From positions 1-33,105 of the forward strand of contig JAHEYS010000067.1 of the NCBI GenBank assembly GCA_023251475.1: a DNA stretch of 33,105 nt, written 5' to 3'. The DNA is from Prolixibacteraceae bacterium (lineage in GTDB: Bacteria > Bacteroidota > Bacteroidia > Bacteroidales > Prolixibacteraceae). Shown here piece after piece: positions 1 to 9,882 of the stretch. Position 1 is the stretch's first letter; each line of letters starts with the position of its first letter. Below the pieces are notes generated by a model. It had not been told where the DNA came from. It made no database searches and worked only from the letters and a program-made list of their open reading frames with translations. The position numbers and the translations under genes were made by a program.

Positions 1-574
1 GATCCCCCTTCTTTCCCGAAGAATCAGGTGTTTCACCGTTACCCAACTTCTTCCAGGCCAGCATCGATTTGCAGATATGAATACCCCGGTCATTCACAAT
101 ATTTGTTTTCACCACCTTATTACCATTGGCCTTCATGATCTCGCTAATGGAATAACCTAAAAGATTGTTCCTGATATGCCCAAGATGAAGCGGCTTATTG
201 GTATTGGGAGAGGAATATTCAATCATCACCAGCTCCGAGTTATCATCAGCGGTTTTGAATCCGTATGTTAAGTCTGATGCTGCAAGGTTAAGTTGCTCAA
301 TCCAGTATTTGTTGTCAATCACCAGATTAAGAAATCCTTTTACAATATTAAATTCTGAAATTACCCCGATAGAATCGACCAGATACTTTCCAATCTCATC
401 GGCAGTTTGTTCTGCTGTCTTTTTTGAAAATCTCAGGAAAGGAAAAACTACGACTGTTTTATCCCCCGTAAACTCCTTGCGCGTGGTCTGAACCTGCACC
501 TGTTTCTCGTCAACTTCCTGACCGTAAAGCACTTTAATTGCATCAATTACTTTATTCCTGATTAAGATTTCCAT
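1..574 (-). CDS. argS: Arginyl-tRNA synthetase, N-terminal part (truncated by window edge)
   Basis: Reverse-strand translation from ATG at 574: MEILIRNKVIDAIKVLYGQEVDEKQ...VMIEYSSPNTNKPLHLGHIRNNLLG..., with the class I HIGH-type motif (LGHIRN). Not in the ORF track because it runs off the left edge. Confidence 0.93.
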   Translation of the reverse strand, partial: MEILIRNKVIDAIKVLYGQEVDEKQVQVQTTRKEFTGDKTVVVFPFLRFSKKTAEQTADEIGKYLVDSIGVISEFNIVKGFLNLVIDNKYWIEQLNLAASDLTYGFKTADDNSELVMIEYSSPNTNKPLHLGHIRNNLLGYSISEIMKANGNKVVKTNIVNDRGIHICKSMLAWKKLGNGETPDSSGKKGD

Positions 575-652
575 TACTTTTGTATTGTCATTTTTGAGAG
601 CGCAAATATAGGAAAATAGTCACTATTATTATTCGCGCACCTCTAAAGTCTT

Positions 653-994
653 ATGTTTAATAAAAATATTGGGAATATGCAGAAAAATATAATTACCGGA
701 CAGGAGGATCAGATTAACGAAATTATCGAACGGATCTTTGAGATAACAGGAAAACAGCTCCCGATCGGGGCCACTATCGGCATGATTGGAAAGGTGATCA
801 AAATGAGGGAGACCGGGGCTGAAGAGATCGCGGTAAAAAAACAGATTTCCGGAGTTACCGGAATTGGGCTGAATGACCCACGGATTGATGAAATTATTTT
901 TGAAATTGAAGAAAAGCCGGCCCAAAATACATACATGCCTTTTAACAACAATCAGTTTGAAAACTTAAAATCAAAACTGGATAAAGAGGAGTAA
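653..994 (+). CDS. Hypothetical protein (113 aa)
   Basis: Open frame between argS and a convergent gene; soluble, charged composition; no recognised domain. Confidence 0.6.
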   Translation: MFNKNIGNMQKNIITGQEDQINEIIERIFEITGKQLPIGATIGMIGKVIKMRETGAEEIAVKKQISGVTGIGLNDPRIDEIIFEIEEKPAQNTYMPFNNNQFENLKSKLDKEE

Positions 995-1081
995 TTAAAC
1001 AATTTGGAAATCCGATAATTTGATAATGAGGGGCATGCGGATAATTTTAAGACATCGATGACCTATTCTGTCACTATAATT

Positions 1082-2329
1082 TCATTTCTTCATTCTTTCA
1101 TTTTTACTGATACTGATCCAGGCTCCGAAATTACCATCCTTTTCAGCCGGAGACAGTGGCAGGAATCCTTCCATCATTTTTCCGTTATCGCATATTAATG
1201 GCTCTTTTTTCAACTTCTCATCACAAAATTGCTGGAATTCCCCCTCTTTACCATGAAAAATCCGGAATTCCCCTGTTGCATCCTCCGCCAGATGTTCTCT
1301 TAAACTTAGGGCAACTGCACCCATGGTAAACCTGCAATTAATTTCCAGACAAGGGTGAAATTTATACTTCCCGTCAGATGATTTCCAAACGAGTGTATCA
1401 ACACCAATCCAGCCATAATATGCTTTTGAGTAGTCACTTGACATGAGTAGTTGATGAAGAATTTTTCTCAGCTCAGGTATGGTCCCTTCCAGGTATTCTT
1501 TTAATTCAGGCCGAAGGTCAACAGGTAGTTCATGAATGTAATTTCCGGTGTAATGTCCTGCCTGATCTGTTGAGAATGAGGTCAGACCTTTATATTCGAT
1601 GGTCCCGTTACCATATGAGTAAAACTGGAAAGAGAGATCAAGCACCTTATCGTACCATGGCTCTGCAACGACAAACTTCTGCTGTTTGAAATAGCCGTTA
1701 ATAACCTGTCGGTTTGTTTGGTTGTATTCATCGTTGCGCAGCACCTGCAACCCCCGGCCGGATGAACTCCAGGGGGCCTTTACTACCACTTTCCCCCATT
1801 TCCGCTGAAGGGAGATAATCTGGTCATGACTGGTGCAGATTTCAGGAAAATCATTGTATGTTATCATATTATTGGAAATATTGCTATCAACAATAATGCT
1901 CAGAATTGCGAGCGATGATTTCCGGCTGTAAAGTTCCCGGTGAATATCCTGCCATTCAGCGACAGGAGAGCTTAAAAATTCGATGCAACATCCGGTTTTT
2001 AAAGGCCACAGCAGTTTATGCGCCGCAGGACTCCATCCCCATGGAAAAAGAAACCCCCTTGTATCAGATAAAAATTTGGAATCTGATAAAACAGCATCCC
2101 TGTTCCGGTAGGCTGGCTGGTGGAAGCCGGCTCCGGCCAACTGATCAGTAAACTGTTGATTTGGAAGCTGATCAACTAAAACAATATCGTTGGGCCGGGC
2201 AAGGATACCTGCTAATGTACATAACTCATTTTCAAATTTCCGAAGATGAACCGGAGCCATATAGCTGGCAGAACCGTTAGCCACAGCCAATTCACAGGTT
2301 GGATTAAAAAAATAAATATTTGGCTTCAT
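1082..2329 (-). CDS. Conserved hypothetical protein, ATP-grasp-like
   Basis: Long ORF; start trimmed to MKPNIYFFNPTCELAVANG. KVVVKAPWSSSGRGL and CLEINCRFTMG resemble ATP-grasp nucleotide/metal-binding segments. Confidence 0.7.
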   Translation of the reverse strand: MKPNIYFFNPTCELAVANGSASYMAPVHLRKFENELCTLAGILARPNDIVLVDQLPNQQFTDQLAGAGFHQPAYRNRDAVLSDSKFLSDTRGFLFPWGWSPAAHKLLWPLKTGCCIEFLSSPVAEWQDIHRELYSRKSSLAILSIIVDSNISNNMITYNDFPEICTSHDQIISLQRKWGKVVVKAPWSSSGRGLQVLRNDEYNQTNRQVINGYFKQQKFVVAEPWYDKVLDLSFQFYSYGNGTIEYKGLTSFSTDQAGHYTGNYIHELPVDLRPELKEYLEGTIPELRKILHQLLMSSDYSKAYYGWIGVDTLVWKSSDGKYKFHPCLEINCRFTMGAVALSLREHLAEDATGEFRIFHGKEGEFQQFCDEKLKKEPLICDNGKMMEGFLPLSPAEKDGNFGAWISISKNERMKK

Positions 2330-2502
2330 CCTGCAAAAATATCTGAATCCGACAAGTTTACTGGGATTATTTACCAAAAAATCTTAATCTTGTGGCGGAT
2401 TATACAGGAATGTCTGTAAACCTTTAATTTTATGGTTAGATAATTTTTCAGCCTTTGATTCTCCGATAATTTTGTAATATTAAATCTGTTAAAATAATCA
2501 GC

Positions 2503-3021
2503 ATGAGAACTTCAAAATATTTGATCTGCAATGATATAATGGCCAAAGATGACCAACCTGCCGAGTTTATTCTGCACAACCATCACCCCAGGTTTCTTGC
2601 AAAGGTGGAAGAACTTGATTTTGAAGAGATTGAAAACCGTCCGGACAAACCTTTTGCCGATATTCTTTATGTGAATGGCGATGGTGCAATGGTCATTTAT
2701 CGTCTTACGGTGACCGAATTTTATGAGCGTGCCGATGAAGAGGACGTCCTGGATGAGCTGTTCCCTGCACGTGATTACTACACGAGCTATTTACAGGATA
2801 TTGAGTCTGAAGAAGGTGGTAAGGAGGGGTATCCGGTTAAGGATTTCAGTCCGGAACTCCCCGGGTTGAAAATTTTACAATCATCTGATAACTGGACGGT
2901 TATTTATAACGGAGTAATCGCAGAATTCACTTCCGAAGAGGAGATGGATGAATTTCTGGAACATGATCTGAACATTGAGCCAGAATTGCTTGACAAGGGG
3001 GTAATCAATGAGTTTGAATAA
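2503..3021 (+). CDS. Hypothetical acidic protein (172 aa)
   Basis: Intact ORF, strongly acidic, no recognised family. Confidence 0.65.
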   Translation: MRTSKYLICNDIMAKDDQPAEFILHNHHPRFLAKVEELDFEEIENRPDKPFADILYVNGDGAMVIYRLTVTEFYERADEEDVLDELFPARDYYTSYLQDIESEEGGKEGYPVKDFSPELPGLKILQSSDNWTVIYNGVIAEFTSEEEMDEFLEHDLNIEPELLDKGVINEFE

Positions 3022-3051
3022 GTACGATAAGGTTACTTGTTCAATTCACCG

Positions 3052-3984
3052 CTATAATATGGTTTGGCTTTTCCGTCTCTGGTAATAATGGTAGAGCGGA
3101 AACCCAAGGACAGAGATCAGGATGATTGTGGTTCCCACATAAAAACCGTCGGTCATCCGCTCACTTTCACCGAATAAAAACCATGCCATGAGAATGCCAT
3201 AAACCGGCTCAAGATTAATGGTTAATGCAACGATGTAGGCTGTCAGATGTTTCATAATATCTACCTGAACAGCAAATGCATATGCCGTGCAAACAACTCC
3301 AAGCACCAGTAAATAAATAAAGTCTGAAGGAGAAGGAAGGGACAAAGAATGACCTCCTGAGCCTGAAAAAAGAAGATAGATCGTAATACAGGTAAGACCA
3401 CCCATCATCTCATAAAAGCTGATCACAGAAGCTTTGTGATTATTTACCATTATTTTGTTTAGAACCGTGAATAACCCTGCAAGAAAGGCTGAGATCAACG
3501 CCACAATTACCCCGGTGGTATACCTGGTTTCAAATCTGAAGATCATATATAATCCGATGATAATCAATATACCAACCATCACCTCAAGTGCATTGATCCG
3601 TTTGCGGAAGAAGAATGGTTCCAGCAGACTGGTAAACAGGGTTGTGGTGGCCAGACAGCCAAGAGCGACAGAAACATTGGCGATCTTTATGGCGCCAAAG
3701 AAGGTTATCCAATGAATGGCAACAACACTACCGATGCCAAATAGTTTAAAGAATTGTTTTCGGCTGATGGATAAATCGGTCTTTTTCCACCGGATAAAAA
3801 GATAGAAGGTGATAATTGCGATCAACATCCTGTACCAGACCAGCTGGGGCGCAGGTAACGTGATTAGCTTTCCGAGAATGGCGGTAAAACCATATATCAA
3901 TACAATAAGATGTAGTTTGAGATGACTTGATATGAGCAGGTTTTTCAAAACAAAAAATTTTGGATTCAAAGATAGCTGTTGCAA
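3052..3984 (-). CDS. EamA/DMT-family transporter
   Basis: About 10 hydrophobic segments; EamA-like features (IYGFTAILGKLI..., LEPVYGILMAWFLFGE). Confidence 0.85.
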   Translation of the reverse strand: MQQLSLNPKFFVLKNLLISSHLKLHLIVLIYGFTAILGKLITLPAPQLVWYRMLIAIITFYLFIRWKKTDLSISRKQFFKLFGIGSVVAIHWITFFGAIKIANVSVALGCLATTTLFTSLLEPFFFRKRINALEVMVGILIIIGLYMIFRFETRYTTGVIVALISAFLAGLFTVLNKIMVNNHKASVISFYEMMGGLTCITIYLLFSGSGGHSLSLPSPSDFIYLLVLGVVCTAYAFAVQVDIMKHLTAYIVALTINLEPVYGILMAWFLFGESERMTDGFYVGTTIILISVLGFPLYHYYQRRKSQTIL

Positions 3985-4072
3985 TTCATCAAAAATAGTT
4001 TAAAATCATATTATTGAAGAGTGCTCCTTTTTGTTTAATTTTAGCATTTTAAAAAACTTAAAACCGGATACA

Positions 4073-4762
4073 ATGAAGTACTCATTTATTGTTGTTATTA
4101 TTTTGACAGTCAGCTTGTTTAGCGTAAAGGCGCAAAACATTCCCATTAATTCGATCGAAAATTTCAGATTTAAACGGCTTACTGAAGGGCTTTATACCAA
4201 TCAAAATCTTAAACTGTCGGATATTAAGGGTACTCCGTATCTTACCGAGGATTTCGTTCCAGGAAAATTAAGTACCACTGACGGTTTAATCAACGAAAAT
4301 ATTCCACTAAGGTATAACGCCTATTCTGACGACCTGGAATTCAAGAAGGGCAATGAAATCTACATTGTTGATCCAAAATCAATTGTAAAAAAGGCTGAAT
4401 TTGGAGGTACAGTTTTCGGTTATTCGTCATATCTCTATGGTGGAAAGATTCTGACCGGATTTTTCAAAATTCTTGCGGAAGGCAAAGCCAGACTTATGGC
4501 CAGGTATGTTATCGTTTTTTTGGATAAAGAGGAACAAAAGGCTTATGCTGAGCCTAAACCAGCCCGTTTTGATGAAGCCCGGAAGGAATATTACATTTCA
4601 ATTGATGAGGATCCTGCGAAACTATTTACCAGCAAAAAAGGTTTGCTCGATCTTTTGGGAGACAAAAAGAAGGAGGTGGAAAACTATTTTTCGAAAAACA
4701 AACTCACGGCCAAGGGGGAAGAACAATACATAAAAATTGTTTCCTACTACAATTCATTGTAA
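4073..4762 (+). CDS. Secreted hypothetical protein
   Basis: Start trimmed to MKYSFIVVIILTVSLFSVKAQ, a typical signal peptide; no catalytic domain recognised. Confidence 0.65.
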   Translation: MKYSFIVVIILTVSLFSVKAQNIPINSIENFRFKRLTEGLYTNQNLKLSDIKGTPYLTEDFVPGKLSTTDGLINENIPLRYNAYSDDLEFKKGNEIYIVDPKSIVKKAEFGGTVFGYSSYLYGGKILTGFFKILAEGKARLMARYVIVFLDKEEQKAYAEPKPARFDEARKEYYISIDEDPAKLFTSKKGLLDLLGDKKKEVENYFSKNKLTAKGEEQYIKIVSYYNSL

Positions 4763-4947
4763 ATAAGTCTATTATTCCTGATACTTTTGTCTCAAAAGTA
4801 AAAAACTGACCTGCAGCATCAACCCGTTGGTCGAGCTGGCATTAAAATGGGAATACATGAAATAAGTCATAATTACCAATTAGACAAATATTTGATCTTT
4901 TTGTAATTTTACCCCGATAATCTGATTGTAGTACTAACAATTAAAAC

Positions 4948-7068
4948 GTGAAAAAATTATTAATCCCATTGGCTGTCATCTGTTTATTGACATCCTGCGT
5001 TAAACAAGAGAAAAAATCTGAAGTGAAAAATCCATTTTTAGAAGTCTATAACACCCCCTTCGATGTTCCCCCGTTTGACAAGATTATGAACAAGCATTAT
5101 TTGCCTGCATATGAAGAGGGAATCAAACAACATAATGGGGAGATCAAAGCTATTACAGATTGTGCAGAACCTGCCGGCTTTGACAATACAATTGGAGCAC
5201 TGGATTACAGCGGATCGCTGTTGCAGCGGGTAAACAGGGTTTTCTCAAATCTTAAAGAGGCTGTGACCAATGATTCGATGCAGGAGATTGCCAGGAAAGT
5301 TGCTCCAATGCTTTCGCAGCACGAGGATGCCATTAATCTCGATGCTCAGCTGTTTAGCAGGGTAAAAACTGTTTATGACAAGAAAAGCACCTTAAATCTT
5401 AATCAGGAACAATCACGTTTACTGGAAGAGACTTATAAACGTTTTGTCCGGGGAGGGGCCAATCTTAGTGCCGAAAAGAAAGAGGAGTTAAAGAAAGTCA
5501 ATGAAGAGCTTTCATTGCTCGATCTTAAATTTGGGGACAATATGCTGGCCGAGACCAATACCTATAAATTGGTGATTGACCATAAAGAAGATCTGGCAGG
5601 ATTGCCCGAATCCGTTATTGCCGGAGCTGCTGATGAAGCAAAAGCCGGAAATATGGACGGGAAATGGGTGTTTACACTTCAGAAACCAAGCTGGATTCCT
5701 TTTGTTACTTATGCCCAAAACCGTAGTTTACGGGAGAAAATCTATAAGGCAATGTACAACCGCGGCAATAATGGCAATGCAAATGATAATAAGGAAGTGA
5801 TCAGTAAAATTGTCAATCTTCGGCTGCAAAAGGGCAATATTATGGGATTTGAAAGTTGGTCAGCTTTTGTACTAGATGATTGTATGGCCAAAACCCCTGC
5901 CAATGTCTATAAATTGCTGAACCAGGTTTGGACCCCTGCCATAAAAAGGGCAAAAGAGGAGGCCAGGGATATGCAAACCATGATCGACAAAGAGGGTGGA
6001 AAATTTAAACTTCAGAGCTGGGATTGGTGGTATTATTCCGAAAAAGTAAGAAAAGCGAAATATGATCTCGACGAGGAGCAGATTCGCCCCTACTTTGAAC
6101 TGAATAATGTCCGTGAGGGGGTTTTTGCCGTTGCCAATAAATTATACGGACTCACATTTACCCGCCTGAAAGATATGCCGCTCTTCCATCCCGAATGTGA
6201 AGTTTACGAGGTGAAAGATGGTGACGGCTCCGAAATCGGGGTGCTATATATGGATTTCTTCCCGCGGGCTTCAAAAAAAGGGGGTGCCTGGATGACCAAT
6301 TACCGGGAGCAGTATATCAGCCGGGAGGGGAAAAACATCCGTCCTGTGGTTTCTGTCACAGGTAATTTCTCAAAACCAGTAGGCGATAAGCCGGCATTGC
6401 TTAGCTTCGATGAAGTGGAAACACTGTTTCATGAGTTTGGTCATGCATTGCACGGCTTACTCTCCCAGTGTCATTATGAAGGGTTGGCAGGGACAAATGT
6501 TGCGCGTGATTTTGTTGAACTCCCCTCTCAGGTGATGGAACATTGGGCATCAGAACCTGAAGTCCTCAGAATTTATGCAAAACACTATAAAACAGGAGAA
6601 TTAATTCCACAAACACTGGTTGATAAGATTGTGAAATCGGGTAAATTCAATCAGGGTTTTGCAACTGTTGAATACCTGGCCGCAGCCATTCTTGACATGG
6701 ATTATCACACCATAACAAAGGGTGGCGTTATTGACGTTGAGCAGTTTGAAAAGAACTCGATGGAGAAAGCCGGCCTGATACCTGAAATTATTCCCCGCTA
6801 CAAATCGACCTATTTTGCCCACACCTTCTCCGGCGGCGGTGAATATTCGAGCGGATATTACAGTTACATCTGGGCTCAGGTACTGGATTGTGATGCATTC
6901 CAGGCATTCAAGGAGGCCGGAAGTATTTTTGACCAGAAAGTTGCCAAATCATTCCGAACAAATATTCTGGAACGTGGCGGAACCGACGAAGCAATGAAAC
7001 TTTACCTTAATTTCAGAGGCAAAGAACCTGGTATTGAGCCACTTCTGAAAAGCAGAGGTTTGAATTAA
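4948..7068 (+). CDS. M3-family metallopeptidase (peptidyl-dipeptidase Dcp/oligopeptidase-like), lipoprotein
   Basis: HEFGHALH zinc motif, M3-type C-terminus, lipobox-like LLTSC; GTG start. Confidence 0.93.
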   Translation: MKKLLIPLAVICLLTSCVKQEKKSEVKNPFLEVYNTPFDVPPFDKIMNKHYLPAYEEGIKQHNGEIKAITDCAEPAGFDNTIGALDYSGSLLQRVNRVFSNLKEAVTNDSMQEIARKVAPMLSQHEDAINLDAQLFSRVKTVYDKKSTLNLNQEQSRLLEETYKRFVRGGANLSAEKKEELKKVNEELSLLDLKFGDNMLAETNTYKLVIDHKEDLAGLPESVIAGAADEAKAGNMDGKWVFTLQKPSWIPFVTYAQNRSLREKIYKAMYNRGNNGNANDNKEVISKIVNLRLQKGNIMGFESWSAFVLDDCMAKTPANVYKLLNQVWTPAIKRAKEEARDMQTMIDKEGGKFKLQSWDWWYYSEKVRKAKYDLDEEQIRPYFELNNVREGVFAVANKLYGLTFTRLKDMPLFHPECEVYEVKDGDGSEIGVLYMDFFPRASKKGGAWMTNYREQYISREGKNIRPVVSVTGNFSKPVGDKPALLSFDEVETLFHEFGHALHGLLSQCHYEGLAGTNVARDFVELPSQVMEHWASEPEVLRIYAKHYKTGELIPQTLVDKIVKSGKFNQGFATVEYLAAAILDMDYHTITKGGVIDVEQFEKNSMEKAGLIPEIIPRYKSTYFAHTFSGGGEYSSGYYSYIWAQVLDCDAFQAFKEAGSIFDQKVAKSFRTNILERGGTDEAMKLYLNFRGKEPGIEPLLKSRGLN

Positions 7069-7092
7069 CAGAAAATCATGCAAAATCAAAAC

Positions 7093-7122
7093 AAATCCCG
7101 GGTGCAGTACCGGGATTTTTTT
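7093..7122 (+). terminator. Rho-independent terminator after the M3 peptidase
   Basis: Perfect 9-bp stem AAATCCCGG-(gtgcagta)-CCGGGATTT followed by a T run. Confidence 0.85.
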
Positions 7123-7148
7123 ATTGATAAAATAATAACAACAAATAA

Positions 7149-8972
7149 ATGAGCAGTTCCATCCGGCAACAATACCAGCTTCAGATCGAAACAATAAAAT
7201 CGGAGCGGCTAAAACTCTTAAAAAAGGAGGGTTATATTCCGCTTTTAAGATTTATCACCTTTATCTTTTCAGTGATAATGTTCTATAGTTTTCTGGCGAA
7301 CAAGGAGATAACCCACATTTACAACGCGGCTGCGTTGCTGGTCTCTTTTGTGTTCCTGACCTGGCAGGATATCCGGTTAAAAAGAAAGATAGAACGCTGT
7401 GACCATTTAATTCAAATCTGCAGCAATGAGATCAGATCGATCGACGGAGATTTTTCCCCGTTTGAATCCGGTGAAGAATATGCAGATCCCGACCATCCCT
7501 ATACCTATGATCTGGATCTGTTTGGCAAAAAATCACTGTTCCATTGTATCAACCGCAGCGTTACAATCTTCGGTAAAAACAGACTCGCAACAGTTCTGAA
7601 AAATGCATTTGATTTTAAAGATCAGATCTCACAGCGGCAAAATGCGATCAGGGAACTTTCTGAACATCTCGATTTCTGCCAGCAAATGCAATTGGTATTC
7701 TATGGACAAAAGAGTACGGAGAATGATCGCATCGAATTTATAAAATGGCTTGGTTCGGACAATAACCAGATTAAAAAACGCCTCTTTAATATCATAAGAT
7801 TTGCACTTCCAATAATTACGAATGGATTGATTCTTCTGTCATTCCTGGGAGAGGTTGTTGTACATATCCCAATTATGATGGTTATTTTACAGTTACTCAT
7901 TGTCTCGCTATATATTCGCAAAACAATTAGAATTCAGTCGCTGCTCACTTCAAAAGTTGAGATAATTTCCAAATATGCCAGTTTACTTCATCTAATTGAG
8001 AGGAGCAATTTCAAGTCGCAGTTGTTAATTGAATTAAAAGGTCAGCTGTCGCATAAAGGAATTGAAACTCCTTCCAGGATTATCCGGCAACTTTTCCGAC
8101 TCTTAAACTGGATGGATACCAACCTGAATATCATTGCTGCAGTGGTTCTTAACGGACTATTTCTTTTTAATCTCCACCTTCTTGGGGCAGTCTGGAAATG
8201 GAAGTCCAACTATGGCAAGGACATTCTGCGGTGGTTTGCCATAATTGGTGAGTTTGATGCACTGGCCTCCATGGCAAACTTTAGCCGTAACAACCCCGGT
8301 TATATCTTCCCGGAACCTGTTAAAGAGCGGTTTATTTTCGAAGCTAACAATCTTGGTCATCCCCTTATCCCAAAAGATGAGTGTGTGACAAATAGCATTT
8401 CCATCCCGGGATGGAATGAGTATTTCATAATTACAGGTGCAAATATGTCGGGTAAAAGCACCTTTTTACGTACAGTAGGGACCAATTACATCCTGGCCAT
8501 GGCAGGCGCCCCGGTATTTGCATCATCGTTTGTTTTCTCCCCGGTATTCCTTCACAGTAGTATCCGGACAAATGATTCACTGGCAAAAAAGGAGTCATTT
8601 TTTTATGCAGAATTAAAACGGCTCAAAACAATTATTGACGAAATGGAAGGGGGACAGCGTACATTTATTTTGCTTGATGAAATTCTGAAAGGGACCAATT
8701 CGAGGGATAAGCAGGCAGGTTCAATCGCTCTTCTGGAACAATTAATTAAATATCAATCGGTTGGACTCATAGCCACGCATGATCTTATTTTAGGGGATCT
8801 GATCACAGATTATCCGGATAATATTCGTAATCTTTGCTTTGAGATACAGATCGTGGATGATGAGATGAGCATCGATTACAAATTAAGGGATGGCGTTTGC
8901 AAAAATCTGAATGCTACTTACCTGATGAAAAAAATGGGCATACTTACGGATAACCGGGAGATACAGGTATAA
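7149..8972 (+). CDS. MutS-related ATPase with transmembrane segments
   Basis: Walker A TGANMSGKSTFLRTVGTN, Walker B TFILLDEILKGTNS, and TH in IATHD; preceded by several hydrophobic segments. Confidence 0.88.
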   Translation: MSSSIRQQYQLQIETIKSERLKLLKKEGYIPLLRFITFIFSVIMFYSFLANKEITHIYNAAALLVSFVFLTWQDIRLKRKIERCDHLIQICSNEIRSIDGDFSPFESGEEYADPDHPYTYDLDLFGKKSLFHCINRSVTIFGKNRLATVLKNAFDFKDQISQRQNAIRELSEHLDFCQQMQLVFYGQKSTENDRIEFIKWLGSDNNQIKKRLFNIIRFALPIITNGLILLSFLGEVVVHIPIMMVILQLLIVSLYIRKTIRIQSLLTSKVEIISKYASLLHLIERSNFKSQLLIELKGQLSHKGIETPSRIIRQLFRLLNWMDTNLNIIAAVVLNGLFLFNLHLLGAVWKWKSNYGKDILRWFAIIGEFDALASMANFSRNNPGYIFPEPVKERFIFEANNLGHPLIPKDECVTNSISIPGWNEYFIITGANMSGKSTFLRTVGTNYILAMAGAPVFASSFVFSPVFLHSSIRTNDSLAKKESFFYAELKRLKTIIDEMEGGQRTFILLDEILKGTNSRDKQAGSIALLEQLIKYQSVGLIATHDLILGDLITDYPDNIRNLCFEIQIVDDEMSIDYKLRDGVCKNLNATYLMKKMGILTDNREIQV

Positions 8973-8990
8973 AAAAATATCTTAAAAAAT

Positions 8991-9737
8991 ATGGAATCAA
9001 TCTGGAGGGAAAGTTTTGAAATAAAGTCCTATCATGTAGATTTTCAACAAAAGATTAAACCATCTGCTTTGATGCAGTTTTTTCAGGAAGTGGCTTCCAA
9101 TCATGCCGCTAAACTTGGCGCGGGATATGAAGCCTTGATCGCGAGGGAGCTGTTTTGGGCTTTGTCAAGGTTGAGAGTTGAAATATCAAGGATGCCCCGG
9201 TGGGGTGAAACGATTACCTTTGAGACCTGGCCCTGCGGAACCGAAGGGCTCTTTTTCAGACGTGATTTTGTGGTGTTTGACATGGATCAGCATGTGATTA
9301 TTCGGGGTGTGTCGGGGTGGTTATTGCTGACGGTGGCTTCCCTTCGGCCTCAACGACCTTCGCTGCTGGGAATTGCCGTCCCAATCAATAAAGGGAGAAA
9401 CTCCCTTGCCGATTTTCCGGAAAGAATTACCACACAGACAGAAAGGTCCGCTTTTAATAAAACAGTGGCCTACAATGAAATTGATCAGAATCTTCATGTG
9501 AATAATACCCGTTACCTTGATTGGGCGACAGATTGTTTTGGCCTTAAACATTATCAGAATTACTCGTTATCGCGGTTTTCACTTGAGTTTTTATCTGAAA
9601 CACACTGGGGGGATGAGATTGAACTGATGGTCGGAAACTCGGTGATTAATTCCGATATTGAAGCAATCGAACGCTCCTCAGGAACTTTACTATTCAAGGC
9701 AACACTCAGCTGGGAAACAGCTATTCCCAAATCCTGA
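8991..9737 (+). CDS. Acyl-ACP thioesterase (FatA/FatB-like double hotdog)
   Basis: Hotdog-like IWRESFEIKSYHVDFQQKIKPSALMQFFQEVASNHA and NEIDQNLHVNNTRYLDWATD. Confidence 0.88.
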   Translation: MESIWRESFEIKSYHVDFQQKIKPSALMQFFQEVASNHAAKLGAGYEALIARELFWALSRLRVEISRMPRWGETITFETWPCGTEGLFFRRDFVVFDMDQHVIIRGVSGWLLLTVASLRPQRPSLLGIAVPINKGRNSLADFPERITTQTERSAFNKTVAYNEIDQNLHVNNTRYLDWATDCFGLKHYQNYSLSRFSLEFLSETHWGDEIELMVGNSVINSDIEAIERSSGTLLFKATLSWETAIPKS

Positions 9738-9882
9738 ATTTTTTTCTCCTTTAAGGTAGGGTAAAACGTTATTGAAACGGTTAACTATTGAAAGCACAAA
9801 ACTGAGATCATTTAATTGTGTAAATTCAAATAAATGAAGGTGAAGTTCTTTTATAGGTTCAATCCGTTAAACAATATTCATT

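Noticed and set aside
198-491. 97-aa plus-strand ORF
   Set aside because: Antisense to the argS fragment, whose HIGH-type motif is convincing.
629-951. Minus-strand ORFs 629..925 and 709..951
   Set aside because: Antisense to the 653..994 ORF and mutually overlapping; no start context or domain support.
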